From: Alphaproteobacteria bacterium
Lineage (GTDB): Bacteria; Pseudomonadota; Alphaproteobacteria; Rs-D84
DNA length: 44,672 nucleotides
Assembly: GCA_017522445.1 (NCBI GenBank)
Contig: JAFWZK010000042.1
Span: forward strand, 1 to 44,672
Direction: 5' to 3'
The notes below the pieces were generated by a model. It searched no databases and was not told the origin of the DNA. It saw nothing but the letters and a program-made list of their open reading frames with translations. Position 1 is the first letter of the stretch, and every line of letters starts with the position of its first letter. A program made the translations under genes and the position numbers. This document shows, piece after piece, positions 7,681 through 15,990 of the stretch.

Positions 7681-8689
7681 TTTCGAATGAACTTTTGTTT
7701 GGAAAGCGTTCCTGCATAAAGCGGGCGTTGTTTTCCAAAATTTTATCGCTGGTATCGGCAGAATCGTTTATACAGAATATCGGGGCACGTAATATCGCAT
7801 CGCGACCTGATACCGTATCCATGCAATAAACAGGAGAGTTCTTTATCTGAAATGCAAACAGGGTATTATAGATGGCGTCTGTGAATTTGTGACGTGTGAA
7901 CTTGCGGGCACGCGAATGTATAAAACGGGCACGACCATGTATCAAATCGTACAGATTAAATATCCAACGTTGAACCTCGGTATTGGTGCGGAACTTGTTA
8001 TATATTTGCGAGTCTATTTGTGGGGCAATTTTGGGATGGGTGCGACATTCAATCCAAGATGACTTTATGTATGGGTCGATACCATGTGAGGGACGATACT
8101 TATATACGTTGCGACCAAATACACGATGGATGAATTCCGCAGATAAAATCAGTGTTTGATTGTATTCATCAACACGCGATTTCCATTGTTCTATGTCTTT
8201 GGTGCGTCCCGAATGATTGCTGAAACGGACAAGGGCACGACCATGACGGTCAAAGAAAAAGTTGGGACTTAACGGACGGTTAAAAAATAAATCGTCATTC
8301 ATCAGTAAAAAGTGTTCTGATAAACCGGGAATGTTTGGTATGCACATCTCAATCGCTGTGGCATTAAAAGTTGGCAAAGCGTCAGATGGAAATATCTGTT
8401 CGTGCGGAACAATCGTAATTTTTGGATGGTTGATGTTCAGCCACTTTGGTACCTGACCAAAACCAGTGATAATATAGATGTGATTCACCCAGGGGACAAA
8501 TTGTTCAACACTGCGAAGCGAATAGCGCAACTCGCCATTGTCACGCCAGCGGGCCTCGACCGCGGCATCGCGATAGACGGGTTTTTGACCCTTGATTATT
8601 TCCAGCCATTTATCTTTCTGGGCACGCCATGATTTGTCACTACCGTCAACCCATAAATAGACCAAGTCAATTTTCATATCTTGCTTCAT
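7676..8689 (-). CDS. Stealth-family capsular polysaccharide phosphotransferase
   Basis: Stealth proteins transfer a hexose-1-phosphate onto a growing glycan, making phosphodiester-linked capsules; GlcNAc-1-phosphotransferase of animals is related. The conserved regions appear in order in this 337-aa protein: CR1 IDLVYLWVDGSDKSW (about 7-21), CR2 RWRDNGELRYSLRSVE onward to the MNDDLFF metal-binding site (about 150-156), CR3 around SHGIDPYIKSSW, and CR4 near FCINDS at the C-terminus. The start at 8689 is supported by a GGGGG stretch 10 bases upstream; Met5 is an alternative. It is the last gene of a three-gene minus-strand operon and points to a phosphate-containing surface polymer. Confidence 0.9.
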   Translation of the reverse strand: MKQDMKIDLVYLWVDGSDKSWRAQKDKWLEIIKGQKPVYRDAAVEARWRDNGELRYSLRSVEQFVPWVNHIYIITGFGQVPKWLNINHPKITIVPHEQIFPSDALPTFNATAIEMCIPNIPGLSEHFLLMNDDLFFNRPLSPNFFFDRHGRALVRFSNHSGRTKDIEQWKSRVDEYNQTLILSAEFIHRVFGRNVYKYRPSHGIDPYIKSSWIECRTHPKIAPQIDSQIYNKFRTNTEVQRWIFNLYDLIHGRARFIHSRARKFTRHKFTDAIYNTLFAFQIKNSPVYCMDTVSGRDAILRAPIFCINDSADTSDKILENNARFMQERFPNKSSFEK

Positions 8690-8694
8690 GTTTG

Positions 8695-9528
8695 TTATAC
8701 CCCCGATTTTATAAAACGTTTTGGTATTTTTACAACGCGTTTAATGCCAAACATGCCGGGTTTATCCCATGCGTATATCGGACGAAATATGCGTTGCATA
8801 ATGCGTGCAATTTTCAGCCATCTTTCACCGTGGGCACGGCGATTTGTGACGTCGTTTATCGTGCCATTACCACGACGACGCAGGTGGTTTACCCAGTCGG
8901 GACCACGAGATTCGGCCTTGGCCACCAGCATGTCCATATCGACCGCACCAAAATGCAACAGATATAAATTGGGGTCAATGTGAAAGTTGTGTCCGCGTAT
9001 GCTGTGAAAACCACTGCCCCAGGAAACGGGCCGGTTTATAACAACCGGTTTCGTATACCGGGTCGATAACAGTGCATAGCTGCGCTGGGATAAAAAGGGC
9101 TTGGATGTGTCCAATGGGGCTTCGTGTGTCATGTGTTGACCAACGTCCAGCCCCAGCCCAGACAGTGTGGTTTTTATGTCCCGAGATGACAGATATTCTG
9201 ATAAAGATGTATTCACGACAGGGTCAATAATTAAAAACTCGTCACAATCGCAGCCAATCACAATGTCATAACCGTCATCAAATAATTTTTTTGCCAGGTC
9301 GGATAGTAAATTGATTCTGTATTTGTCCCCCGTGGAACGGCCCATGTCGGTGTGGGGCAGTTTGGTTATTTTAGCGTTGCCAGCGTTTTCTGGAATAGTT
9401 TGGTCCGTGCCGTCCAGATAGATATACAGGTTTTCTGTGCCAATTTGGTCGCCGTAATACTTAATCCAGCGGGATAGAAAGAATTCATCGTTACGGGCCA
9501 TAGTTATTGCTGCAATACGTTTTTTCAT
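8695..9528 (-). CDS. Glycosyltransferase, Glyco_tranf_2_4/GT92-like
   Basis: The 277-aa protein begins IAAITMARNDEFFLSRWIKYY and continues YIYLDGTDQT and IVIGCDCDEFLII, the motif order of the Glyco_tranf_2_4 family, where CDCDEF is the metal-binding DxDE. A His-rich stretch (GSGFHSIRGHNFHID, LLHFGAVD) follows, as in related capsule and LPS enzymes. There is no transmembrane segment. AAAGGAA precedes the ATG, and the start sits 2 bases after the upstream gene's stop, so translation is probably coupled. The sugar transferred cannot be told. Confidence 0.8.
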   Translation of the reverse strand: MKKRIAAITMARNDEFFLSRWIKYYGDQIGTENLYIYLDGTDQTIPENAGNAKITKLPHTDMGRSTGDKYRINLLSDLAKKLFDDGYDIVIGCDCDEFLIIDPVVNTSLSEYLSSRDIKTTLSGLGLDVGQHMTHEAPLDTSKPFLSQRSYALLSTRYTKPVVINRPVSWGSGFHSIRGHNFHIDPNLYLLHFGAVDMDMLVAKAESRGPDWVNHLRRRGNGTINDVTNRRAHGERWLKIARIMQRIFRPIYAWDKPGMFGIKRVVKIPKRFIKSGV

Positions 9529-9530
9529 GT

Positions 9531-10379
9531 TCAGATTCCTTTGATAAAAAATTTATACAAGGCATAACGAATGTGACGAAAACCAGAACGAAGTGGATTT
9601 TTTGTTAATAACCAATCAAGATGCTGGGGGCCGTATTGAGCAGCGGCAGATTCCAAAATTATTTTACGTAAATCTGGTGATAACTTGTTCAAAACGTATG
9701 AAATCTGGCGTCCCAAGGCACCATAATGACGATTAAAAGCAACCTTTTTCATAAAGGGCATGCGGGCGTTGTACAGATGCTTAATCCTGTTATAAACACC
9801 GCGATTGTGGACAGAATACATACATTTCCATCGCAAACCATGAGAGGTTATCATTTTTGAAAAGCCCAATTCATAAACACGGGTAATGGTGCCTTTGCTT
9901 TTTTGCCTGGTTATACCACGCATGAATTCATCGTACCATGGGGACAAGAATACACTGGGGTGCATGCCTATGTACCAAGATTGAATGTGTGCCTTGGTGC
10001 GGTGGCGTTTTTGCACCATCCCAAATGCGTCAACGTGATAGGATTCTGTTTCGCGAAAATATGGCGCCAAATCATAAAAAGGACCGTACACAGAATCGTT
10101 GACCATGTATACAAAATCATAGTCTGATAATTTCAAATTTTCTGTTGCCCATATGTATGCCCGCTTGTAAGAGCCAAAATCATATTCGCCATGACGAACC
10201 CCAGATGCGTACAGGCAATAGGGGCGAATCCGGGATAATTCAGATTCAGAACAGTCAGAATCCATAACCAAAACAATGTCCCCAAATTCAGATAACGAAC
10301 GTATGTAGTACAATAATGCAGAATCTGTAACCCCAGATGCGTTATAGCCCGCAAATAAAAATAAACGCTTTGCTGTCAT
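9531..10379 (-). CDS. RgpF-like rhamnan synthesis family protein
   Basis: The 282-aa protein carries GVRHGEYDFGSYKRAY and FVYMVNDSVYGPFYDL, the core motifs of the RgpF family (rhamnose-glucose polysaccharide assembly), plus SWYIGMHPSVFLSPWYDEFM. The family is often fused or adjacent to glycosyltransferases for rhamnose-containing glycans; the exact step is not well defined. It is the first gene of the minus-strand operon. The ATG lies only 8 bases beyond a TACATT -10, so the mRNA is probably leaderless. The C-terminus is strongly basic, compatible with association with the inner face of the membrane. Confidence 0.8.
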   Translation of the reverse strand: MTAKRLFLFAGYNASGVTDSALLYYIRSLSEFGDIVLVMDSDCSESELSRIRPYCLYASGVRHGEYDFGSYKRAYIWATENLKLSDYDFVYMVNDSVYGPFYDLAPYFRETESYHVDAFGMVQKRHRTKAHIQSWYIGMHPSVFLSPWYDEFMRGITRQKSKGTITRVYELGFSKMITSHGLRWKCMYSVHNRGVYNRIKHLYNARMPFMKKVAFNRHYGALGRQISYVLNKLSPDLRKIILESAAAQYGPQHLDWLLTKNPLRSGFRHIRYALYKFFIKGI

Positions 10380-10386
10380 ATCCTAT

Positions 10387-10415
10387 AATGTATACATTTT
10401 TATGGGAATTTGCAA
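10387..10415 (-). promoter_or_regulatory. Promoter of the RgpF-like/Stealth operon
   Basis: On the minus strand: TTGCAA (10415-10410), 17-base spacer, TACATT (10392-10387). The ATG at 10379 is 8 bases after the -10, leaving essentially no leader. Confidence 0.6.
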
Positions 10416-10433
10416 CTGTTTGATTCATAGTAA

Positions 10434-10457
10434 ATAAAAACACCCCATCATGGGGTG
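10434..10457 (-). terminator. Terminator of typA
   Basis: CACCCCAT and ATGGGGTG form the stem; on the minus strand it is followed by TTTTTATTT. It begins 8 bases after the typA stop codon. Confidence 0.88.
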
Positions 10458-10464
10458 CAGGTTT

Positions 10465-12297
10465 TTATTCTTCGATGTGTTTTTTTAACTTTTTGCGAGT
10501 GTTGCTGTCCAGTTCGCGTTTGCGAAGCCGAATAGTGTCAGGTGTTATTTCAACCAATTCATCATCCAGGATATAGGACAGGGCCTCCTCCAAAGAAATG
10601 CGACGCGGTGGTGCCAAGAATAATTTTTCGTCCGCTGTTACTGAACGCATGTTGGTTAATTCTTTGCCCTTAATCGGGTTTACTTCCAGGTCGTTTTCTT
10701 TGCTGTGTTCACCAATAATCATGCCCGAATAAACTTCGGTTTGTGGGTCGATGAATAATGTGCCACGTGGCTGCAAATTAAACAGGGCATATGTGGCGGC
10801 CGACCCCTTTTCCATAGATACCAAAACACCGGGACGATATTGCATAATTGGGCCACGGTATGTGTCGTATTTATCAAAAACACGGTTCATAATACCTGTG
10901 CCACGCGTATCGGTGCGGAATTCTGATAAATATCCAATCAAACCGCGTGATGGGGCAGAAAATACAATGCGGGTTTTGCCACCGCCAGATGATTTCATTT
11001 CGGTAATTGTTGCACGGCGTTTGGTCATTTTTTCAATAACAACACCAGAAAATTCGTCGTCTACGTCAATAACAACGTCTTCGATTGGTTCCAGGCGATT
11101 GCCGTTTTCGTCTGTGTGCATGACAACGCGTGGACGTGATACGGACAGCTCGAATCCTTCGCGGCGCATGGTTTCAATCAATATCCCCAGTTGCAATTCG
11201 CCACGACCTGATACTTCAAAGGCCTCGTTATTTTCGCTTTGTTCAACACGCAGTGCGATGTTGGTTTCGGCCTCTTTGAACAGGCGTTCGCCAATCATAC
11301 GTGATGTTAATTTTTTACCACTTTTACCAGCCAATGGGGATGTGTTCACAAAAAATGTCATCGTCAGGGTTGGTGGATCAATTGGCATGGCTGGAATTGG
11401 TTCGGTTACAGATGTATCACACAGGGTATCTGCAACAGTTGCCTTGGAAAAACCAGCCACCACGACAATGTCGCCGGCGGATGCAGAATCGCGGGAAATC
11501 TTTTCAATGCCACGATGTTCTATAATCTTGGTAATTTTGGCGTTTTCAATAAACTCGCCGTTGCGATTAATTGCCTTGACCGATTGACCAACGCGTACCG
11601 TGCCAGATTCAATTTTGCCGGTTAAAATGCGACCGACGTATGGGTCTGCCTCTAGCGTGGTGGCCAACATTTTGAACGGTGCGTCCAGCTGACAACGTTC
11701 CCCGTTACAGTCAGGGGCAGGTACGTGGTCAATAATTAACTGGAACAATGGGGTTAAATCGCGGTGTTCGTCATTTAAATCGCGTACCGCCCAACCGTCA
11801 CGACCAACAGAATACAAATACGGGAAATCCAGTTGCGAATCTGTGGCACCCAATTTGTCAAACAGGTCAAATGTTTCGGTCAGGACTTCGTCTGGACGGG
11901 CATCTGCACGATCAACCTTGTTAATGCAAACAATTGGCCGCAGCCCCAGTTTTAATGCCTTGGATAATACAAACTTGGTTTGGGGCAGGGGGCCTTCGGC
12001 ACTGTCAACCAATAGTACAACGCCGTCAACCATTGATAAAATACGTTCGACTTCGCCACCAAAGTCTGCATGGCCGGGTGTGTCAACAATGTTTATCTTG
12101 TATTCGCCCCATAAAATAGATGTAGGTTTGGCAGAAATTGTAATGCCGCGTTCGCGTTCAATGTCGCCACTGTCCATGACGCGTTCATCAACGTGTTCGT
12201 TTTCGCGGAATGTGCCCGCCTGTTTTAACATGTTGTCGACCAGTGTCGTTTTGCCGTGGTCTACGTGTGCGATAATTGCAATATTACGAATTTTCAT
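10465..12297 (-). CDS. typA: Ribosome-associated GTPase TypA/BipA
   Basis: A 610-aa translational GTPase of the EF-G/LepA superfamily that aids 50S assembly and stress adaptation. The G domain shows AHVDHGKTTL (G1), RGITISAK (switch I), DTPGHADFGGEVER (G3) and NKVDRADARPDE (G4). Then come the beta-barrel, the EF-G-like domains and the BipA-specific C-terminus (SSGGGKTRIVFSAPSRGLIG, GMIIGEHSKENDLEVNP). Length equals the family norm. The start has a moderate GGGGC ribosome binding site. It is a single-gene unit divergent from the 181-aa unknown gene. Confidence 0.96.
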   Translation of the reverse strand: MKIRNIAIIAHVDHGKTTLVDNMLKQAGTFRENEHVDERVMDSGDIERERGITISAKPTSILWGEYKINIVDTPGHADFGGEVERILSMVDGVVLLVDSAEGPLPQTKFVLSKALKLGLRPIVCINKVDRADARPDEVLTETFDLFDKLGATDSQLDFPYLYSVGRDGWAVRDLNDEHRDLTPLFQLIIDHVPAPDCNGERCQLDAPFKMLATTLEADPYVGRILTGKIESGTVRVGQSVKAINRNGEFIENAKITKIIEHRGIEKISRDSASAGDIVVVAGFSKATVADTLCDTSVTEPIPAMPIDPPTLTMTFFVNTSPLAGKSGKKLTSRMIGERLFKEAETNIALRVEQSENNEAFEVSGRGELQLGILIETMRREGFELSVSRPRVVMHTDENGNRLEPIEDVVIDVDDEFSGVVIEKMTKRRATITEMKSSGGGKTRIVFSAPSRGLIGYLSEFRTDTRGTGIMNRVFDKYDTYRGPIMQYRPGVLVSMEKGSAATYALFNLQPRGTLFIDPQTEVYSGMIIGEHSKENDLEVNPIKGKELTNMRSVTADEKLFLAPPRRISLEEALSYILDDELVEITPDTIRLRKRELDSNTRKKLKKHIEE

Positions 12298-12390
12298 CTG
12301 GTTTTGCCCCGTTTTTTTATTTAATCGGGTACAGGGTATACTTAAACTTTTGACTTTTCAACAAAATATGTATGTTTTTTTATAAAAAAT

Positions 12391-12418
12391 TTGACTTTTG
12401 CACATTTTTGTCTATATT
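12391..12418 (+). promoter_or_regulatory. Promoter of the 181-aa unknown gene
   Basis: TTGACT (12391-12396), 16-base spacer, TATATT (12413-12418). The start codon lies 37 bases downstream with a CAGGA ribosome binding site. Confidence 0.65.
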
Positions 12419-12454
12419 GTTGTGGGCAGACTAATCAAAATATCAGGATGAAAA

Positions 12455-13000
12455 ATGCAAAAACAATTTGAAGATACAGTTGTAAGAAATGCAATTAAAA
12501 CCGGACTGGAAAGTTTTGTGTTGCTGGCAAAAGACAATCTTAGAAAAAGGTGGACGATATTAAAACGTGAAGATAAATATGCCGCTGCACGTGCGTTGGT
12601 GTTCATGAATGAACTGGCCAGAAATCCAGAACTGCACTTTGCACGCGAGAATACACAAAAAGCATGGGTAGAGCGTGCTGAAAAATATGCACTGGATAAA
12701 AAATTGAAAAAAACAGAAGAGGCGTACTATATCGTTGAATCGCCCCAGGTAATGGTTGTGGCAAAGGCACAAGGGGCATTAACAGGAAACCTGTATACAG
12801 CGTTCTTTGCATTCTGTACAGATATTCAGCAGTGGGAATATGACAGAACGTCACCTAATAAAAATAACAGGTATTTGGCACCTGTATCAGCAGAGATTTT
12901 GGTCGAAAAATCCGAAAAATTACATGCCAGTGCACAGATGACAATCAAGCATCCGGTCGTAAAATATCTGCAAAAAAAATGGCGGATGCTGACCAAATAA
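12455..13000 (+). CDS. Unknown 181-aa cytosolic, mostly helical protein
   Basis: I do not recognise the family. The protein has no signal peptide, is rich in Lys/Glu/Ala, and is predicted by eye to be largely alpha-helical (AKDNLRKRWTILKREDKYAAARALVFMNELARN, broken here only by helix ends). A more hydrophobic centre (TGNLYTAFFAFCTDIQQWEYD) precedes a basic C-terminus. It has its own sigma70-like promoter and its own terminator, so it is a single-gene unit between typA and trxB. Codon use looks like its neighbours. Function is open. Confidence 0.7.
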   Translation: MQKQFEDTVVRNAIKTGLESFVLLAKDNLRKRWTILKREDKYAAARALVFMNELARNPELHFARENTQKAWVERAEKYALDKKLKKTEEAYYIVESPQVMVVAKAQGALTGNLYTAFFAFCTDIQQWEYDRTSPNKNNRYLAPVSAEILVEKSEKLHASAQMTIKHPVVKYLQKKWRMLTK

Positions 13001-13004
13001 TAAA

Positions 13005-13029
13005 AACGCCCGTTTGGGCGTTCTTTTTT
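13005..13029. terminator. Terminator between the 181-aa gene and trxB
   Basis: AACGCCC GTTT GGGCGTT with a T tract on the plus side and A-rich sequence on the other, so it may serve both convergent genes. Confidence 0.88.
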
Positions 13030-13931
13030 TATGACTGTTTGTTCAAATATGCAATTGCATCCATGCCCGCAGTACAGCCCGTGCCAACGGCCGTTGCAAT
13101 TTGCATCTTGATATCGCTGTGGACGTCGCCCGCAACAAAAACACCATCGGGCAGGTCAGATGGTGCCAGACGCCCCAGTGAATCGCGTTTTATCTTTTCG
13201 CACAGATAATCTGTGTTTGCCTCGTGTCCGATGGCAACAAATACACCGTCAACCGTTATTTCTGTGCCGTCTGTGGTGGTGACGATTAATTCGCCGTCCG
13301 CAGAATCAGGTTTTTCTGCGATTTTTACCAAGTCTGTGTTAAACAGGCATTCAATATTGTCGCGTTCTGCAACACGTTGACGCAAAATATCCTCGGCACG
13401 GGAGAATTCTGATTTGCGATATACAATTTTTACCGTCTTGGCCAAATCTGCCAAATACAATGCGTCGTTTAATGCACTGTTGCCACCGCCCAATACAATT
13501 ACAGTTTTGCCACTGAAGAAAAATCCATCGCATGTCGCACAATATGATACGCCGCGACCCATTAATTCACGAGCACCCGCAATTTCCAGTTTTCGTGGCG
13601 ATGCACCCGTTGCAATAATTACACATTTGCCAGTATATTCAGTGCCGTTGTCGCAACTTATTATAAAACCGTTTACAGAATCACCACAGACATTGGTCGC
13701 GGATGTAAATTCAATAGTCGCACCAAAGTGTTCGCACTGATTCTTCATAAATTGTGCCAGGTCATAACCACTGCCCGACCAGCCAGGATAATTTTCCAAT
13801 ACGGCTATGCCAGCCATCTGACCGCCCAGGCGGTTGCCACCCAAGACCAATGTTTTCTTGTTCGCACGGGCCGCGTATAATGCCGCGGTTAATCCCGCAG
13901 GCCCAGAACCCAATATAATAATATCATACAT
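13029..13931 (-). CDS. trxB: Thioredoxin reductase
   Basis: FAD/NADPH flavoenzyme reducing thioredoxin. The 300-aa protein starts YDIIILGSGPAGLTAALYAAR (FAD-binding GxGxxG), has the redox-active CATC (Cys131, Cys134), the NADPH-binding VLGGGNSALNDA (about 147-158) and the C-terminal GVFVAGDV FAD motif. The reading frame extends 20 codons upstream, but GACAGGGAAAGG and the family N-terminus place the start at 13931. GGGNSA replaces the commoner GGGDSA, a tolerated change. A TTGCAT promoter lies about 30 bases upstream. Confidence 0.95.
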   Translation of the reverse strand: MYDIIILGSGPAGLTAALYAARANKKTLVLGGNRLGGQMAGIAVLENYPGWSGSGYDLAQFMKNQCEHFGATIEFTSATNVCGDSVNGFIISCDNGTEYTGKCVIIATGASPRKLEIAGARELMGRGVSYCATCDGFFFSGKTVIVLGGGNSALNDALYLADLAKTVKIVYRKSEFSRAEDILRQRVAERDNIECLFNTDLVKIAEKPDSADGELIVTTTDGTEITVDGVFVAIGHEANTDYLCEKIKRDSLGRLAPSDLPDGVFVAGDVHSDIKMQIATAVGTGCTAGMDAIAYLNKQS

Positions 13932-13961
13932 TATTTTTACCTTTCCCTGTCTATGTGCCTC

Positions 13962-13991
13962 AGCATAACATATGCCGCAATATTTATGCAA
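13962..13991 (-). promoter_or_regulatory. trxB promoter
   Basis: Minus strand TTGCAT (13991-13986), 18-base spacer, TATGCT (13967-13962). Confidence 0.55.
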
Positions 13992-14014
13992 ATGAAATAA
14001 TTCAATATAAAATC

Positions 14015-14043
14015 TTGCACTGGGAGAGAATTAAAGCTATAAT
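14015..14043 (+). promoter_or_regulatory. serS promoter
   Basis: TTGCAC (14015-14020), 17-base spacer, TATAAT (14038-14043). Predicted transcription starts near 14050, leaving a leader of about 125 bases before serS. Confidence 0.8.
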
Positions 14044-14053
14044 AAATGTCGTT

Positions 14054-14107
14054 ATGATTATGAGTTTTCTGTTTTTTTATTTGTCTTCATCCCCTTTGGG
14101 GGAATAG
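14054..14107 (+). CDS. Candidate serine-rich leader peptide of serS
   Basis: A 17-codon ORF reads MIMSFLFFYLSSSPLGE and stops with TAG. It lies wholly inside the serS 5' leader. Its ATG is 11 bases after the -10, the same distance seen for several leaderless genes here, so it could be translated from the very 5' end without a ribosome binding site. Three successive Ser codons (TCT TCA TCC), with a fourth Ser earlier, come immediately before or within a small CCCC/GGGG hairpin (about 14090-14103). This is what a serine-sensing attenuator upstream of seryl-tRNA synthetase would look like. A chance ORF in an AT-rich leader remains possible, and no clear U-tract terminator follows. Confidence 0.45.
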   Translation: MIMSFLFFYLSSSPLGE

Positions 14108-14176
14108 TTTGTCGTGTATTTTAATTTAAAAATAGTACAGTGTATTTTTGATAAATAAAATAAAGAGGTAAGTGTT

Positions 14177-15454
14177 ATGTTGGATATGAAATTCATTCGT
14201 GAAAATCCACAAATTGTAAAAAAAGCATGCGAATTAAAAGGTGTGACAGATTATGTTGATGAAATTCTGGCACTGGATGTGCGTGTGCGTGAACTGAAAA
14301 CAATAACCCAGGCAAAAACTGCAGAAAAAAATAAAATTACACGCGAAATACCGACCGCTGTGGATAAAGCAACACTGATTGCACGCAGCAAAGAAATCGG
14401 AATGGAAATCGCAAATGATTTGGCAGAATTGGCGGCAGGGGAAGAAAAACTGGCCGATTTGTTGCGGCGGGTGCCACAAATCCCGGCGGCAGATGCACCA
14501 GTCGGCAAAGACGATACCGAAAATATAGAAGTAAGACGCGTTGGTGTGCCACGTGCATTTGACTTTACACCACGGGCACAATGGGATTTGCTGGAAATGA
14601 ACGGTTGGTGGAAACCTGAAAAAATCGCAGGAATCTGCGGTACACGTACGTATGCTTTGTTTGGCGAGGCCGCAGAACTGGAACTGGCCATTCAGACGTA
14701 TGTTATTCAGAAATTAATCAGCAAGGGGTTTGTGTTCGTAAACTGTCCGTCAATCACAAAACCACAGACTATTTTTAATGCTGGGCATTTTATGGGGACG
14801 GATTTGGCAGTGATGAATAATGATGTGTTTATGCTGACGGATACTGACAGATGTCTGGCGGGGACGGCGGAAATTGTGCTGAATTCGCTGCATGCTGATG
14901 AAGTCTTGAACGAAAAAGATTTGCCAATTAAATATGCAGGATATTCACCATGTTTCAGAAAAGAGGCGGGGGCCGCAGGTCGTGATACCCGCGGAATCGT
15001 GCGTATACATCAATTTAACAAAGTGGAACAATATGTATATTGTACACCAGAACAATCAGATGAAATGCATGAACATTTGCTGAACAATCTGTGCGAAGTT
15101 ATGCAGGATTTGGAATTGCCATACCGTGTGGTGGCGGCCTGTACGGGCGACATGGGCTTTAACAAGGTTAAAATGCATGATGTCGAAGCATGGTTCCCCA
15201 GTGAAAATACATATCGCGAGCTGGGGTCGTGTTCGTCAATTGGACAGTTTCAGGCACGTAGAACAAATACCAGATATCGTGCAACAGATGGTTCGATGCA
15301 GTTCTGTGCGACTTTAAATAACACAGGAATTGCGTTGCCACGTGCAATTGTACCAGTGATTGAAAATCATCAAAATCCAGATGGTTCGGTAAATATTCCA
15401 AAAAAACTGCAACCACTGATGGGGGGACGTACAAAAATTGGTGGAAAACATTAA
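14177..15454 (+). CDS. serS: Seryl-tRNA synthetase
   Basis: Class II synthetase charging tRNA-Ser (and tRNA-Sec where present). The 425 aa comprise an N-terminal coiled-coil tRNA-binding arm (about 25-105, LDMKFIRENPQIVKKACE at the start), then the catalytic core with motif 2 (AGYSPCFRKEAGAAGRDTRGI) split by the family loop, and motif 3 (ALPRAIVPVIENHQNPDG). AAAGAGGTAAG is an excellent ribosome binding site. The gene is monocistronic with its own promoter, long leader and terminator. Confidence 0.97.
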   Translation: MLDMKFIRENPQIVKKACELKGVTDYVDEILALDVRVRELKTITQAKTAEKNKITREIPTAVDKATLIARSKEIGMEIANDLAELAAGEEKLADLLRRVPQIPAADAPVGKDDTENIEVRRVGVPRAFDFTPRAQWDLLEMNGWWKPEKIAGICGTRTYALFGEAAELELAIQTYVIQKLISKGFVFVNCPSITKPQTIFNAGHFMGTDLAVMNNDVFMLTDTDRCLAGTAEIVLNSLHADEVLNEKDLPIKYAGYSPCFRKEAGAAGRDTRGIVRIHQFNKVEQYVYCTPEQSDEMHEHLLNNLCEVMQDLELPYRVVAACTGDMGFNKVKMHDVEAWFPSENTYRELGSCSSIGQFQARRTNTRYRATDGSMQFCATLNNTGIALPRAIVPVIENHQNPDGSVNIPKKLQPLMGGRTKIGGKH

Positions 15455-15458
15455 ATAA

Positions 15459-15482
15459 AACGCCCAAATCGGGCGTTTTTTG
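15459..15482. terminator. Terminator between serS and the J-domain gene
   Basis: AACGCCC AAATC GGGCGTT followed by a T run on plus. It also lies just past the minus-strand J-domain stop. Confidence 0.9.
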
Positions 15483-15486
15483 TTCG

Positions 15487-15990
15487 TTATTTCTTGCCAA
15501 AGTGTTTTTTGAGTATGTCGTATGCGGCGGAAATTTTAGAAAACTCGACCGCTGCATTTTTTTTGTCTGTGGCGGTATCGGGGTGATATTTTTTCGCCAG
15601 GGTGCGATATTTTATACCAACATCACGCCATGATGCACTGATGCCCAGGTCAAATACACGCAGGGCAGAGGTTACATTGGTTGGTAATTTTGATGGCTGG
15701 GGCATTTTGTCAAATTGACTGCGACCTGTTAAAAAGTCGTTTATGAATTTGGCGTAATCCGTACCAGATGTTTTGCTGGGCCTGCCAGATTTTAACGGTG
15801 AACCAAATACGGATGTTTCCCAATCGTCTTCAATTTCTTCGTCTGTCATGCCAGCGTAATAATTCCAATTTTTATTGTATTCGGCCGCATGTTCTGGACA
15901 AAACATCCAGTATTCTTGCAGTGTTCGGTCCTTGGGGGCACGGCATGTACCTGCCTTGGTACAGCCGGGGTGGTCACATTTTCGTATCAT
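15487..15990 (-). CDS. J-domain protein with Cys-rich N-terminus
   Basis: The 167-aa protein has a C-terminal J domain (about 108-165) with the HPD triad at 136-138 in LAKKYHPDTA, so it should stimulate a DnaK-type ATPase. The N-terminus carries Cys5, Cys10, Cys16, Cys31 and His34 in a zinc-finger-like layout, followed by YYAGMTDEEIEDDWE. This layout is known from alphaproteobacterial DnaJ-family proteins distinct from full DnaJ (no Gly/Phe region, no central zinc domain). Its ATG overlaps the xerD stop by 4 bases, so it is the last gene of the lptF/G-microORF-xerD operon. Confidence 0.87.
   Translation of the reverse strand: MIRKCDHPGCTKAGTCRAPKDRTLQEYWMFCPEHAAEYNKNWNYYAGMTDEEIEDDWETSVFGSPLKSGRPSKTSGTDYAKFINDFLTGRSQFDKMPQPSKLPTNVTSALRVFDLGISASWRDVGIKYRTLAKKYHPDTATDKKNAAVEFSKISAAYDILKKHFGKK

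Noticed and set aside
10751..11587. 278-codon plus-strand frame opposite typA
   Set aside because: Lies wholly within the conserved typA coding region on the other strand; no start signal and no recognisable protein.
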